The position numbers and the translations under genes were made by a program. A DNA stretch of 64,000 nucleotides from Eretmocerus hayati (lineage: Eukaryota; Arthropoda; Insecta; Hymenoptera; Aphelinidae), in assembly GCA_029851415.1 (NCBI GenBank), contig CM056744.1, positions 61,498,172 to 61,562,171 of the forward strand. The letters run 5' to 3'. How positions within the stretch are numbered: position 1 is the first letter of the stretch; each line of letters opens with the position of its first letter. Shown piece after piece: positions 36,680 through 49,155 of the stretch. The notes under the pieces were generated by a model. It was given only the letters and a program-made list of their open reading frames with translations, made no database searches and had not been told where the DNA came from.

Positions 36680-39346
36680 AAAAGGAGCTGTTGCAAATAA
36701 GGCCAAATCTGCTCCAGAGCATTGGGACTCCAGGTTGCACTGAAATGCGTGTTTTGGGTGTCTGAATATGCATATGAATTTTTTCCGCGTCAAACCAAAG
36801 CGTCTCCCAGTAGTGGGCAAAAAGATGTCCCATTTAAAATACACGTGGAACGCGATTTCTAGCGTCCTTCTCAAAATTGGCCCAATGGACTATAACGGCT
36901 CCAATGAGGATTTGTTCTTGAACAGAAAATACAACTTTTAGGGGTTTTTTCATGGACGGGAAATGATGTGCTGGTACCGAAAAACCACTTGAGAGATGGA
37001 AAATGCGGATCTTTCACGCTAAAACCGGGGAATACTCGAACGGAGTGGGATTAATCGAAAAGTTGCAGAGGACCAAAGTTGTAGATTATGTTCTAAGCTT
37101 CCATTTGGCATCGGTTTTTTTATGCATGTATTGATTGGGGGTTCCCATAAAACGACCAAAAGTCGTAAAAAACCATATTTATTGGATTTCTTGGCGATCT
37201 CGGGGTGAAAATGGACTGACAAACCATCATATCTTGTAGATCTCATCAAAATACACATTTTTGGTTCCCATAACTTTTTCGAAAAAACGCACCAGATTCG
37301 AGTTTATAGCGAAAAAGTGCCGGAAATAGGCACTCTCCAACGTTCTCACGCAAAATACTCGAAAAACGCAAATGGAAACCCTATATAATAATTGCGTGAA
37401 AAGTTGCTTTTTTTTCGTGTACTTCAAAATGAAAAAAAATTCATAGCGTTCCAATGTTCCTGCTTCGAGGAATATGCATTTTTATGCCAGATAACAAGTT
37501 TGAGTGGATGAATTCATGGTTCCAGCCTGCTATATGCAATTCTACGTCAATGAGTCATACAACTACATCAATCGGACATGCAAAATCACCAATTTTCATC
37601 CACGATCACCGTTCAGAGCCCTAGAATATCCCGGAAACTAGGCACATCCATCAAAATTCTCCGGTGCTATTGGAATTCCTCATTTGTCAAGGCCCAACAC
37701 TGGCAAGCTTGCACGCTCATGGGTTCCCCGGAAGTCGCAGCTGCCAAAATCTGTTGATATTGTGTGAATTCGTACGTTGGTAGATGTGAACCCCGATTCA
37801 AACCTTCTCCCTCTAAAAAAATCTAAAAAATGGTTGCTGTGCTCACATCGCTTCAGTATTATGGTATCTCGGTTATGAACGATACCAGGAGAATTGCAGG
37901 GAGAGATTAAGCCGGAACTATGATTCCTTCGTCAGCAATGTCGACCATGAGCAAACGAATGAAGAGTTCCTGGCTGAGCATGGAGTTTTTGAATCAGTGG
38001 CTACAGATGAAGATGACTCTGAGTCAGATTGAACCTCAAAGTCAAATATGTGATATCAAAGAAAACTATAGCTATTATGAACAGGTGAACTGACTGACAC
38101 ACGAGTTTTGGTATAAAACGTGAAGAACGAATAACTTCCGTTGTCATCTTACTCAGAAAACTTGTTCTACCAGTAATCTCGTCGTCTAGCTTGACAGGCG
38201 GACTACTGTCACGGCTGATTAAGTAGATTTCACTAGTTTGAAAATTTTCGACATCAACTTGTGATATCAATTCAAGCCATAGAGTATGAGTTCTCATGAA
38301 TGGTTATTTTCGTAGTCTCGTACACTACAATATTCTCATAGTTGGAAAAAGTTTTGAGAAAGACAACAATCCTGGTGTTCAAAGATTCGATCCTTATCAT
38401 AACCTTATATAGCTCCGAATGATGATCGTGGATGAAAATTGGTGATTTTGCATGTCCGATTGATGTAGTTGTATGACTCATTGACGTAAAATTGCATATA
38501 GCATGCTGGAACCATGAATTTATCCACTCATACTTGTTATCTGGCATAAAAATGCATATTCCTCGAAGCAGGAACATCGGAACGCTATGAATTTTTTTTT
38601 CATTTTGAAGTACACGAAAAAAAGCAACTTTTCACGCAATTATTATATAGGGTTTCCATTTGCGTTTTTCAAGTATTTTGCGTGAGAACGTTGGAGAGTG
38701 CCTATTTCCGGCACTTTTTCGCTATAAACTCGAATCTGGTGCGCTTTTTCGAAAAAATTATGGGAACCAAAAATGTGTATTTTGATGAGATCTACAAGAT
38801 ATGATTTGTCAGTCCATTTTCACCCCGAGATCGCCAAGAAATCCAATAAATATGGTTTTTTACGACTTTTGGTCGTTTTTTGGGAACCCCCAACCAATAC
38901 ATGCATAAAAAACCGATGCCAAATGGAAGCTTAGAACATAATCTACAACTTTGGTCCTCTGCAACTTTTCGATTAATCCCACTCCGTTCGAGTATTCCCC
39001 GGTTTTAGCGTGGAAGATCCGCATTTTCCATCTCTCAAGTGGTTTTTCGGTACCAGCACATCATTTCCCGTCCATGAAAAAACCCCTAAAAGTTGTATTT
39101 TCTGTTCAAGAACAAATCCTCATTGGAGCCGTTATAGTCCATTGGGCCAATTTTGAGAGGGACGCTAGAAAGTGCGTTCCACGTGTATTTTAAATGGGAC
39201 ACCTTTTTGTCCACTACTGGGAGACGCTTTGGTTTGACGCGGAAAAAATTCATATGCATATTCAGACACCCAAAACACGCATTTCAGTGCAACCTGGAGT
39301 CCCAATTCTCTGGAGCAGATTTGGCCTTATTTGCAACAGCTCCTTT
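36680..39346. repeat. Large inverted repeat, arms about 940 bp, loop about 790 bp
   Basis: Arms 36680-37620 and 38410-39346 are nearly identical inverted copies. Shared strings include GAGCTGTTGCAAATAAGGCC, AAAACCCCTAAAAGTTGTAT and AATATGCATTTTTATGCCAG. Only small substitutions separate them. It may be a DNA transposon with very long terminal repeats and a decayed gene in the loop, or a segmental inverted duplication. I found no target duplication. Confidence 0.85.
37850..38032 (+). CDS. Possible coding remnant in the hairpin loop, acidic C-terminus
   Basis: One plus-strand frame is open to a TGA at 38030-38032 and ends FLAEHGVFESVATDEDDSESD. An acidic end like this suits the C-terminus of a real protein or an exon. 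It lies in the unique loop of the inverted repeat, where a transposase would be expected. No catalytic motif is visible and I cannot name it. Confidence 0.25.
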   Translation, partial: ASVLWYLGYERYQENCRERLSRNYDSFVSNVDHEQTNEEFLAEHGVFESVATDEDDSESD

Positions 39347-40593
39347 GGATTCGCAACGATTTTCTTAGTAGAATGCAGAGATCACTCGCAGAAATGGAGT
39401 CCAGATCTCGAATTTCAGGAAGTTTACTCGACCGTTTTCATGAGCCAACAGAGAATTCAAATCTAATGATTCGATACTCTTCTAAGCCTCACGTGAGGTG
39501 CTGACATTTTTCGTGTCTCTGAAACACCACACTGGACCAGAGATATGAATGGAAGATTCTAATGAGAGTGGAGAATGGAGTCCAGATTTGGTGTGTACCC
39601 AACTTGACACCAATGTGGTTAAATCAAAAGAGCGCGCAGTGTGACTTTTTCCCCACTTCGAGCGGGCCCATCACGTCGAAACACGTAGAAGAGAGTGTTT
39701 TTGTCCGCTGCAAAGCTGCAAAGGTACTCGCGCGTCGATTAAAACGATTCTATGCACTCCATCGCCTACTGAGATTGGTTTTTTTTTCTTTTTTTTTTCT
39801 ATCTGGACACAAATCAAAACAGCTTGACTCCAGTTGATCGAAACCAGACGTACCGGAACGAAGTTCAAAATGAAGTAGATTTACAAATACTATACGGTAG
39901 ACGAGAGTTGGTGAGAAATGACTAAATGGGTGCAACATCCTTTCGCAACCTCGTAGAAAACTGTACTTTTCGGGAAAATCGAGATAGATCGACTCCGGCT
40001 GGTAAAAATCCAACTCACTTCAGCTCATGTAAAAGATCATGAAACAGGCTTCAAAATGCATTGAAGGACACTCGGCAGGAAAGTCATCCGTAGTCCAGCA
40101 ATTTATCGATTTCGCCTCGGCAACTTCAGGTTGGTGGTACAAAAAGTTTAGGTAGGTCGCCCATCACGATAAGTTTTCGGTCTATGGTTGCCGTCTGCGA
40201 AATCCATGTGACGAGCTAACATGGAAAAGGCGGGCATCGCCAGCGCATCCTCGGCATAATTGGACTTAGTGATCCTGTTTTTCGAGGTTGACGCGCGACG
40301 AATTCGTCCCGATGTCCGGGTCGGTGAAGTCGCGACCAGGTTAGAAGGTTAGCCGGTGTGCGAGAGTGACCATGAGTGCACTTGTCTGGCATTTGTGCTT
40401 TGGACGGTATTGGCGCACAGCGAGTTCGAAGCGATCTGCGGGTCGGCGAGGTCACCGAGCAGGATCTGCGGCCAGCTTGGGACAGCTATAGCTACGCATT
40501 ACGCGACATAAGCTCATCACCAAGGCCGTTCTACCAATATCAGCGTATAGTCGTCGTGTCGTCGACAGAGCCCCTCAGAGCTGTGGAGAGCGA
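39347..40593. other. Non-coding, no recognised feature
   Basis: Mixed-composition sequence with a poly-T patch at 39778-39800 and a GC-richer part (40210-40600). Open frames are short and carry no motif I recognise. Confidence 0.45.
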
Positions 40594-41861
40594 GTGATTT
40601 ACGTCGTCCGTAAAGTGTCTAATTTCTCAAACTTTCCTTCTATTACTGTGATAGTTCCCAAGACAGCGGTAGAGGTTAATTGCATGCGAATCCAGCAATC
40701 ACCAATGAACAGTGAGAAAAGAAACAGTATCAATCAGTCATTGCAAGATGAATCAAATTTAATACCAAAAAAGGGATGTGAACGTTACTGCTCAAAAGTT
40801 GGAAAAGATGTGAGTTCTGATGAGTGCAAATTGATTCACATAGATATTTTGTGATTTGCTTATCATAACTAATTTTCTTTCGCAGCATGTCATAGTCGCG
40901 TTAAAAAAAATTTCAGCAGCTAATTTGCCTGGCTGGTATTAAAGAGGCATTTTCACTGACCAATCAACAATATCATCTGATATATTCTATCTAGACGATG
41001 GAATCACTGTGAATGTATACCTTCGGATTCATTAATGAAGTATCCGCCAAGATTATCGGAATTACTGTTGGCATCTACAATATCTTGCCAATGAGTGAGT
41101 CTATAGGTAAGTGTTGGATGGAATCAGAAGTTGAACGATTGTCAAGAATTTCTCATTATTTCAAGGATTTTGAAAGAATGGCCCAGAAATACCATCAGTT
41201 TTGTTGAAAAACAGCTTTAATCAGCCAAGAAAGTGTATTCTGAATGTCTAGTCTTTGAAGAAACTAAGAGACAGTATGGTTTTTTTTCGTAATAGAAGAC
41301 CAGAATATTTGCCTGAGTAAGGCATAAATTTACGCATTCCTCGCCGTTCCTTTTTGTGATGGTGAGTTATGTCTGAAACGAAGAGGATGAAATGCTTCGC
41401 TTTAGTACTACCTTAGTTTACGTCCATTTTCTCATTACTTCTTGAATCTGTGAAGAACCCTAAGCGTCCAACAAGTTTATCAAATCGTTATGGGATAGAG
41501 CACAAGTATTGGCACTTTCTTGCATATAGTTTTTGTAGAAACTGAGTTATGACTCCATACTCACCATTAATGTTTCTTTTACAGAAAACCAGTTCTGGAT
41601 ACTAACCAAGATTCTTTTCAAAGACCAAAGGAGATAAAACATTACAGTGCACTTCCAAACATTGATTCTTTTTAAATGGCACGAGTGAAAGTTGGTCGGA
41701 AGTTGTAAAAAATGAGCCTCAGGAATATCAAGGTTTTTCTCAAAACTTACAGATCACCCAACATCACAGTACACAACCACAAACTCACAGCATTCATGGC
41801 ATCAATGCAAGCTGCGCAGATACTATAAAAGATGAGCCTCGCCCATATCAAGATACATCTC
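40594..41861 (+). other. Possible decayed gene with splice-like signals
   Basis: A frame through KKGCERYCSKVGKD ends on a GTGAGT donor near 40812. A TTTCTTTCGCAG acceptor near 40885 opens a short frame that ends at TAA about 50 bp on. Further short frames (41013-41207) have no domain I know. This looks like a degenerate intron-containing gene, perhaps of a transposon, but support is weak. Confidence 0.25.
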
Positions 41862-42680
41862 AAAGATCCCATCGATGGCTCAGAGTGAAAAGGAACCATC
41901 TAAAATCGTAAGACTTGAAAGGAACTATCTGTAAATCTCTGGTTAAAAAGAACTATCTGAAAATGTTTAGTTGAAAGGAACTATCTGAAAGTGTCTGTAG
42001 GAAGAACTATCTGTAAATATTTGTCTGAAGAGAACTATCTAAAACCGTAAGAGTTGAAGGAAACTATCTGGATTTGTCTGATTTAAAAGGAACTATCTGG
42101 AAATGTCCGTTTCATAAAGGATCTATCTATAAATTTTTGGTTAAAAGGAACTATCTAGAATCAAAAGAGTTGAAAGGAACTATCTGAATTCATCTGATTC
42201 AAGAGGAACTATCTGTATATTTCTGGTTAAAAGGGACTATATGAATTTGTCTGATTTAAAAGGAACTATCTGGAAATGTCTGGTTGAAAAGGAACTATCT
42301 GTGAATTTCTGGTCAAAAGGAACTATCTGAGAATTGTCAACCGGAAATTCACGAATAGTTCCTTTTAAACCAGATATTCACAGATAGTTCCTTCCTGAAA
42401 CAAAAATGTCCAGATAGTTCCTTTCAAATCAGACAAATCCAGATAGTTCCTTTCAACTCTTACGATTCTAGATAGTTCCTTTCAGCCAAGAATTTATAGA
42501 TAGTTCCTTTCTAAAACAGACATTATCAGATAGTTCCTTTTAAATCAGACGAATTCAGATAGTTCCTTTCAAGTGAACAATTTCAGATAGTTCCTATTAC
42601 AGACATTTTCGGATAGTTTCTTTCAAGTCTTACGATTTCAGATAGTTCCTTCTTACTCTGAGCCATCGACATGTGATCAA
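41862..42680. repeat. Self-inverting tandem array (hairpin of about 29-bp units)
   Basis: From 41890 to 42330 about 16 units of about 29 bp carry AGGAACTATCTG followed by AAATGTCTG- or GATTTGTCTG-like sequence. From about 42350 to 42660 about 11 units run in the opposite orientation (CAGATAGTTCCTTT). The outer flanks are also inverted: GATGGCTCAGAGT at 41873 and ACTCTGAGCCATC at 42657. The dyad centre is near 42340. A transcript would fold into one long, register-tolerant hairpin. Confidence 0.9.
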
Positions 42681-44630
42681 ACAGCATAGTAGTGTTTACC
42701 AGTTAGTGAACCTTCCGACACTCATTCTTTGCCTTTCGACCAAGTCCTTCGTACAGGGATTTATGAGACGAGATGATTCGCAATTGAAGAAAGCTCTATG
42801 GGAACATTGGTTTGAATGTCAAGACACTGCAGAATTCTCAGTAGTAGAAGCTTCACTAAGAAATACACAGAGCTTGCACTAGTTTACTAACACAGATTTT
42901 ATTTGCTATGTGAAGTCCTTCATGGCTCAGCGTGTGTCACTAAATATTTTTCCAAGTGCAGCTTTCTTCCTGAGTATGTGAGAGCCATGTATGGCCCTGA
43001 GAGTGATGACACCACGTTTTTCTTTCAAAATGACTATAGGCAATGTGAGAGGGCAGAAAAATTTGGAAACAAAACTTTCAAAAAATTGTTTTGTCCCATC
43101 GAGGAGAGTGCTGTGTTTTGTGATCAAAATGTTAAGACCGATACTGATCTCAATATTTTTAAACAACAATTGTTCTGCTCTTACTGCATATGAGAACTAC
43201 AGGTTTCATCATAAGAAATACTGATTGTCACCTCGTATCAAAAGATGTATATTCAGTCTTGAGGGCATTATATCTTACTCTATTGAGAGCGAACCTTGTT
43301 GAGTGTATATTCTTTGCCTAGTGCAAGGAAAAGTGGTTGCAGATTTTCAGTAAACAACTCCTTCATCGAAATTTTGCACGTTTGAAATAAAATTGAGAAA
43401 TCAATGTAAAGATGTTGTAAGATTTGAACTGACTAACATATCTTGTGAAGTTGAATTGTTTCAAATGAATCACAAGCAATCACACGCCAAATTGATACAG
43501 AGTGGTATAGAAAAACCGTGGATACGACAACTCCAAGTTATTGTCAGTCTCTTCAGGTCTTGAACACCAATTGATGATAGCTGGTGGGAAAGGATGAGTC
43601 AAGCTGCCCATGAGTAATCATTAAACGAAAAGGTTTTAAGGGGAAGTGGTGAACTGCCATTTCACCATTTTCGAAGTCTCCACACTCACTTCGTTTCCTG
43701 TAACATTTCACAAATTTGAAAATGTATCAAATTTCTGATTCATCATTTACTTGATTGAGATCAGTTTTGGAATTCTGTGGAATAGATTGAATGTTATTCA
43801 ACAATGAATTTCATGATCAGATCAAGTAGAATTGAGATTTATCTAGAGAGGAGTAACTGAATCTTTTTGAAATTATTTTGGGTCTTAGTTTTTATTCGAG
43901 TTTCATAGTTCAAAATGCTGTTGTTGTTTATTTCTGCAACAGAAAGCTGAATTCGAAAATGACACTTTTACTCTTATCATTGATGATAGCACGAGGAAAA
44001 GTAACGATTTTGTTACCTGCGATTGTTCTTCCATGAGAAGTATTTCATATTTCATTGAAAGGTTAATTTCTGCAAGTTGATCAATTATCTCGTCTTCACA
44101 GATCGAAAGGGCTGACCCATCAGAGATATTATCAACAATTTTCAATCTTTCGTCGATTTTTTGCTCAGTTCACATGGATTCTGACCCAGCAAAGTAATAT
44201 TTCGAAGGATGAAATCATTGTTTGCTCCAGTAGCCATAATTCGTCAACAAAAAATTCTTGAAATGTTTTTCTGTACCAAATAAAATACTCAAGAGAGTAT
44301 CTTAAATGTGGTTAGATGGATAACGTTATTGAGATAGCAAAACAATAACAGATAAAAAATGAAGTAATAATCAACACTGAATATCATCTGTAACCTCACG
44401 GTATGAAATTTATTTACATTTGAAACCTATCGTATGACAATCATTTGAATTTTGGAAGTTGATGGATTACGAAGCTCCTTGAAAATAATCTTCCCAAGTT
44501 TAAATTATGAATACTTTTAAGAAAGTTGGCAAGTTTTCAAAATTATGGAACAATGTGCAACAATTTCAATTGAATACTATTTATTATCATTCACCAAAAA
44601 TACATCATCTTACATTTTTTCCAGGTCGCC
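42681..44630. other. Unrecognised stretch, possible coding remnants
   Basis: Short frames at 42673-42882, 42903-43193 and 42991-43224 overlap without a recognisable domain. The remainder is AT-rich. It may be the continuation of the decayed gene left of the hairpin array. Confidence 0.35.
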
Positions 44631-44715
44631 ATGTCCAGCCAGCCAACGAACAATCAAAATCGACAAAAGTTGCTATTACAGCACTTGACAGATACTATTT
44701 ATCGTTTTAAAAAAG
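44631..44715 (+). CDS. Candidate small first coding exon (hypothetical)
   Basis: A pyrimidine-rich TTTTTTCCAG acceptor ends at about 44624. GTCGCCATG, a good Kozak context, opens a frame MSSQPTNNQNRQKLLLQHL that runs 85 nt to AAAAAAG and a GTATGA donor at 44716. This has the signals of a host or element exon, but I find no next exon and do not recognise the peptide. Confidence 0.3.
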
Positions 44716-45249
44716 GTATGAAAATGAGAAATCTATTTGTGTAGAGGAAAAAATCTTGCTCAACGTAGACACTACATTTTACCACATTCTATTCCTTGAG
44801 AAAATTGCAATACCAAACTATGCATGTCATATTAGCGCTTCAATCACTTTGAAACACATTTTACTAAACCAATCCAAATGCACGAAGAGAACTTCTGGGA
44901 TAGTTTAGATCATGTAAATAGCTTACATGTATCATTTGTTTTGCAATATTGTTTGAAAATATACATTTTACTGAACAAATCAAACTGCATGTGGACAACC
45001 CTTGAAATAGTTTAGACCATGTAAATAGTTTCCACGTGTAACTCGTTCAACAACATCCTTCACGAATTGCCTTCCTCATTTATGCATAGAAATTTCAATA
45101 CACAATTTCTAAACTATTCCTAGGCTGGAACATGATTCATGGGAATATTCATGGAAAGAAAAACCGAGAGACAGATCATACATTATTCACCACTATTCAA
45201 CAATCTGAATTGATCATTTGATTGTTAAATGAGCTCGAGCTTCACTATC
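44716..45249. other. AT-rich, no recognised feature
   Basis: Two diverged copies of a short block (about 44835-44930 and 44960-45050) share TAGTTTAGATCATGTAAATAG-like sequence (TTTAGAYCATGTAAATAG). Otherwise nothing seen. Confidence 0.4.
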
Positions 45250-45310
45250 AGATCGTCGTAGTCGTGTCGTTGTTGTCGTGTCGTCGTCGTCGTCGTGTCG
45301 TCGTCGTCAG
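45250..45310. repeat. (GTC)n-type simple repeat
   Basis: Interrupted GTCGTCGTC / GTGTCGTCGTC tract. Confidence 0.9.
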
Positions 45311-45954
45311 TGATACTTTAGCTCGTTCAACAATAAGATGATTCTCCCTGCGCTGGGAAGAGACCCGAGGGACAGATTTGACTCTATTTCAGTTTGATTC
45401 AGCAGATTGCAACAGGCTAAACTTAATTATCCTATCGGTAAACTGGTACACAAATTCAGCATACACTCTTTCAAGTATACTGAACCCGAGTCGCTACTGC
45501 TTGGCAGCCTGCTCATCGCCGTGCAATCGATGTCATGCACGCATCGTTCAGGGCAGCCGAACCGAGCCGGTACGGTCACAACCAGGAAGCACAGAAGCGG
45601 TGCCGACAGCTGCAGTCTGCGTCTATCTGTCTGCATGCGTGCTGCTGCTGCTGCGACTGGATGCGATGAACGGACAGGGCCCGTCAACTCCGTGTTAAAA
45701 ATGTGGCCACCATGCTAGAGGAAAGGGAGGCCGCGAGCAGCGGCAAGCAGCGGAGAAGAGTGGATGAGAGAGACGAAGAGAGGCCACAAATGTACGACGG
45801 GTCACTTGGGAGCAAGCGCATCGGTGGCTCGCCGCGCGCTGTTCGTATATGCATGCGGCTGCTCTTTGTGGATGACAACGTGTGTAGAAGGCTGCTCTCT
45901 CGAGCTGGTTTCATTGATGATACTAATCCCAAGACCTGAGAAGATAAACAAATA
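45311..45954. other. GC-richer stretch, unresolved
   Basis: Overlapping short frames in several registers, including one with CMRLLFVDDNVCRRLLSRAG (45703-45939). No domain, splice or promoter signal persuades me that any is a gene. Confidence 0.35.
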
Positions 45955-46851
45955 ACCGGATGCTCGGATCAAAACTATTTTTGGGGCAGAAATTTAACCC
46001 CCGAACCTAGGAAGGCAAATTAACCCGCAAATGCCCGAATGTCTGAACCGAAAACTCTATCGGGGGAAAAATCAACTCCAAAACCCAGGAAGGCAAACTA
46101 ACCCGCGAGTGCCGGATGCTCGGACAGAAATTCATTTGGGGGACTAATCAACCCCAAAACCCAGGAAGGCATACTAACCCGCAAATGCCCGAACGCCCGA
46201 ACCGAAAATTCTATCGGGGGAAGAATCAATTCCAAAACCCAGGAAGGCAAACTAACCCGCAAGTGCCCGGATGCTCGGACCGAAATTTTTTGGGGGACTA
46301 ATCAACCCCAAAACCCAGGAAGGCAAGCTAACCCGCAAATGCCCGAATGCCCGAACCGAAAATTCTGTCGGGGGAAAAATCAACCCCAAAACCTAGGAAG
46401 GAAAATTAACGCGCAAATAACCGGATGCTCGAACCAAAAATTCTATCGAGGGAGAAAATTAGCCTCACACCCTGGGGAGGCAAATTAACCCGCAAATAAC
46501 CGGATGCTCGAACCAAAAATTCTGTGGGGGAAAAAACTAGCCCCACATCCTAGGAAGGCAAATTTACCCGCAAATGCCCGGATGCCCGAACCAAAAATTT
46601 TGTCGGGGGAGAAAATTAGCCCCACATCCTAGGGAGGCAAATTAACCCGCAAATGCCCGCATGCCCGAACCAAACATTTTGTCGGGGGACAAAATTAGCC
46701 CCACATCCTAGGAAGGCAAATTTACCCGCAAATAACCGGATGCTCGAACCAAAAATTTTGTCGGGGGAGAAAATTAGCCCCAAAACCTCGGAAGGCAAAT
46801 GAACCCGCAAATAACCGGATGTTCGAACCAAAAATTCTGTCGGAGGAGAGA
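45955..46851. repeat. Minisatellite of about 76-79 bp, about 11 units, with higher-order dimer
   Basis: The units are marked by AACCCGCAAATGCCCGGATG-like strings at about 46023, 46098, 46174, 46254, 46330, 46407, 46486, 46566, 46644, 46721 and 46801. The first five alternate between two types (ATCGGGGGAAAAATCAA and TTGGGGGACTAATCAACC), giving a dimer of about 153 bp. Later units are more alike. The array ends exactly where the next inverted repeat begins. Confidence 0.85.
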
Positions 46852-47911
46852 GTCTCAGTCTACTATTCTTGTGAGTATAACTGTGCGTCATATCCATTTA
46901 TCAATTTTTCAACCTTTCTAAATTTTGAACATTGTGCATAATTCACACGGTATTATTCTATTAGCTCATAATGTGAACTGTGTTTGAAGCACCTCATGTT
47001 GATTGGCAATTCATATTCCACTTTCTTCAGTCATGGCAATTGAATATCCAGGTTTCGGAGGAAATTCTGATTTAGCTTGAGCTCCTTGTGTGTAGTTTGA
47101 CAATGTGACTGTATTCGATTTGGTATTGTGGGGGCAGATGTCAGATGATAGAGCTCTTTTCTCAAGTTCAATTCTCTTCAAGCGTAATCTTGTTCCAAAG
47201 AAACACAACATTGTTTCACATGCGTCTAATTCGATCAAGAGTAATTAGGTAATTGGATATATTCGTCCTCAAATTATCAACAAAAAATTATAATTGGAGA
47301 ATTAACAATGAATGTTACTTAAAATCTCGCGTTTGATCAATGGAAATTTTGAAATGACGGACCACGTCGCGCCAATCACAAACTGGTCTCGAATCGGTCC
47401 TGGCGCGTCGTCATGCAGGTGCCACGGGAGTGTCGGACCACGTCGCGCCAGTCCCAAACTGGTCCCGGACCGGTCTTGGTGCGATGTCGTGCAGGTCCTA
47501 CAGGAGTGTCAGACCCCGTCGTGCCAGTCCCGGACTGGTCCCGGACCGGTCCTTGTATATTTCTTCGGAATAAGATTACGCTTGGTGAGAATTGAACATG
47601 AGAAAAGGGCTTTATCATCTGACATCTGCCTCCGCAATACCATATTGAATACAGTCACATTGTCAAACTACACGCAAGGAGCTTAAGCAAAATCAGAATT
47701 TCCTTCGAAACCTGGATATTCAATTGCCACGACTGAAAAAAGTGGAATATGAATTGCCAATCAACATGAGATTTATCAAATACAGTTCACATTATGAACT
47801 AATGGAATAATATCGTGTGAATCATGCAGAATGTTCAAAATTTAGAAAGGTTGAAAAATTGACAAATGGATATGACGCACAGTTATACTCACAGGAATAG
47901 TAGACTGAGAC
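46852..47911. repeat. Inverted repeat, arms about 356 bp
   Basis: Arms 46852-47207 and 47555-47911 share GTCTCAGTCTACTATTC, GTGACTGTATTCGATTTGG-like and TCAAGCGTAATCTT strings with about 10 percent differences by eye. The loop (47208-47554) holds a separate tandem repeat. Confidence 0.85.
47357..47560. repeat. 75-bp tandem repeat in the hairpin loop (about 2.5 units)
   Basis: CGGACCACGTCGCGCCAATC recurs at about 47359, 47434 and 47510 with CTGGTCCCGGACCGGTC. GC-rich against AT-rich arms. Confidence 0.8.
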
Positions 47912-49155
47912 GAAGAAAAATTTGTATCTGGTTGCATCAACTGAATCAATCAATGAATGATAACAATGAGGCCAAGAAATGATCCAATTCAACGCAGCAC
48001 AAACGAATGTTGGAATTCATCATGAATGGCTCAGGTAACTATAATGGGCAATGGTACAACAAAGCTTCATTTTCTACTGGGATAAAATCAAGTATCACTC
48101 GAATACAGAAGAGAGTACTCGTCTGACATACTGCATCTGGACACTAGACAAGATTTCAAGATTTGCATACTTGAGAAGAATAAATCGAGACTAAATTCTG
48201 TGAGGCGGGTTACTGCAGCCATTCTCAGCTGTGGTGTGCGACGGCGACGCATGGTGAACATCAAGCGCCGAATCAAGCGCAACACGAAATCGCCGACCTC
48301 GGCAAGCGCAGGCTCACTTGCCACGAACAACAAAAAACAGCTGTTGCATACGCGCTAGCCTGCAACAATTAGCGTTCTCACGTGGCGTCTGCTCGGCCTC
48401 GCCAAAACATGTCAGCATGTGACCTGCCCGGGACCTTGATTAGAAAAAGGCTGGACGGTCTGATGCTCCACGGCCAATCTCTGGCATGGCACCGCTGTCG
48501 AACCTTCGACAATTCAGCTCAACCGGACTCACGAACTCGATTCCACAAAACTACACCACTCCACATCTCGGCACTTATTGCTTTGCAGCACACAACACGC
48601 GACACTAAGAAATTATGGCATCGTGGCACTGCATCTAATAAAGAAATTTTGAGCCAATCTGCACAATAAGTCTCTCACGATTCCGCGGCTCGCACAAAAC
48701 TAACGAAATCATCGCTCTACGTTCCCCACATAAGTTGTACCTAACCTCGGACCACAAGTAAACATTCAAAAGTGATAATTCCGGGATGGCGCTCATGATG
48801 GCAGCGTGATGGCAAATTTTCAACCCGCATGATGGCAAATCGGAATGAAATTGATTAGCCAAGCACTAGGTCAGATCGCATTGAATCTCTCTGAAACTAA
48901 AATGCAAGAATCGCAATGACGCGGACTCTTGGAATTTTTGTTCTCGGGGAGTACTTTACAATCACGTTGTATACTTCTGAGTATGAGTTGCGTCTGATAT
49001 GGATTGGACGTCAGGGGAAATGAAACTATTTTGTGGGGATTTCAATCATGATTTCGGAATTTGATCAGTTCTCCAAATTACTCATCAATCCAAGTGAACC
49101 TCTGAGACTATTCCGCTGAAAGAAAGCATTCTACTAATCTCTTTTAGCAGCGTAT
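47912..49155. other. Non-coding, no recognised feature
   Basis: A GC-richer patch (48200-48560) has short open frames on both strands without motifs. Three GATGGC strings (48785-48835) form a small repeat. No gene recognised. Confidence 0.45.

Noticed and set aside
41862..42680. Regularly spaced 12-bp repeats resembling a CRISPR array
   Set aside because: The context is a eukaryotic transposon field, spacers recur rather than being unique, and the array inverts halfway. No cas-like gene is present.
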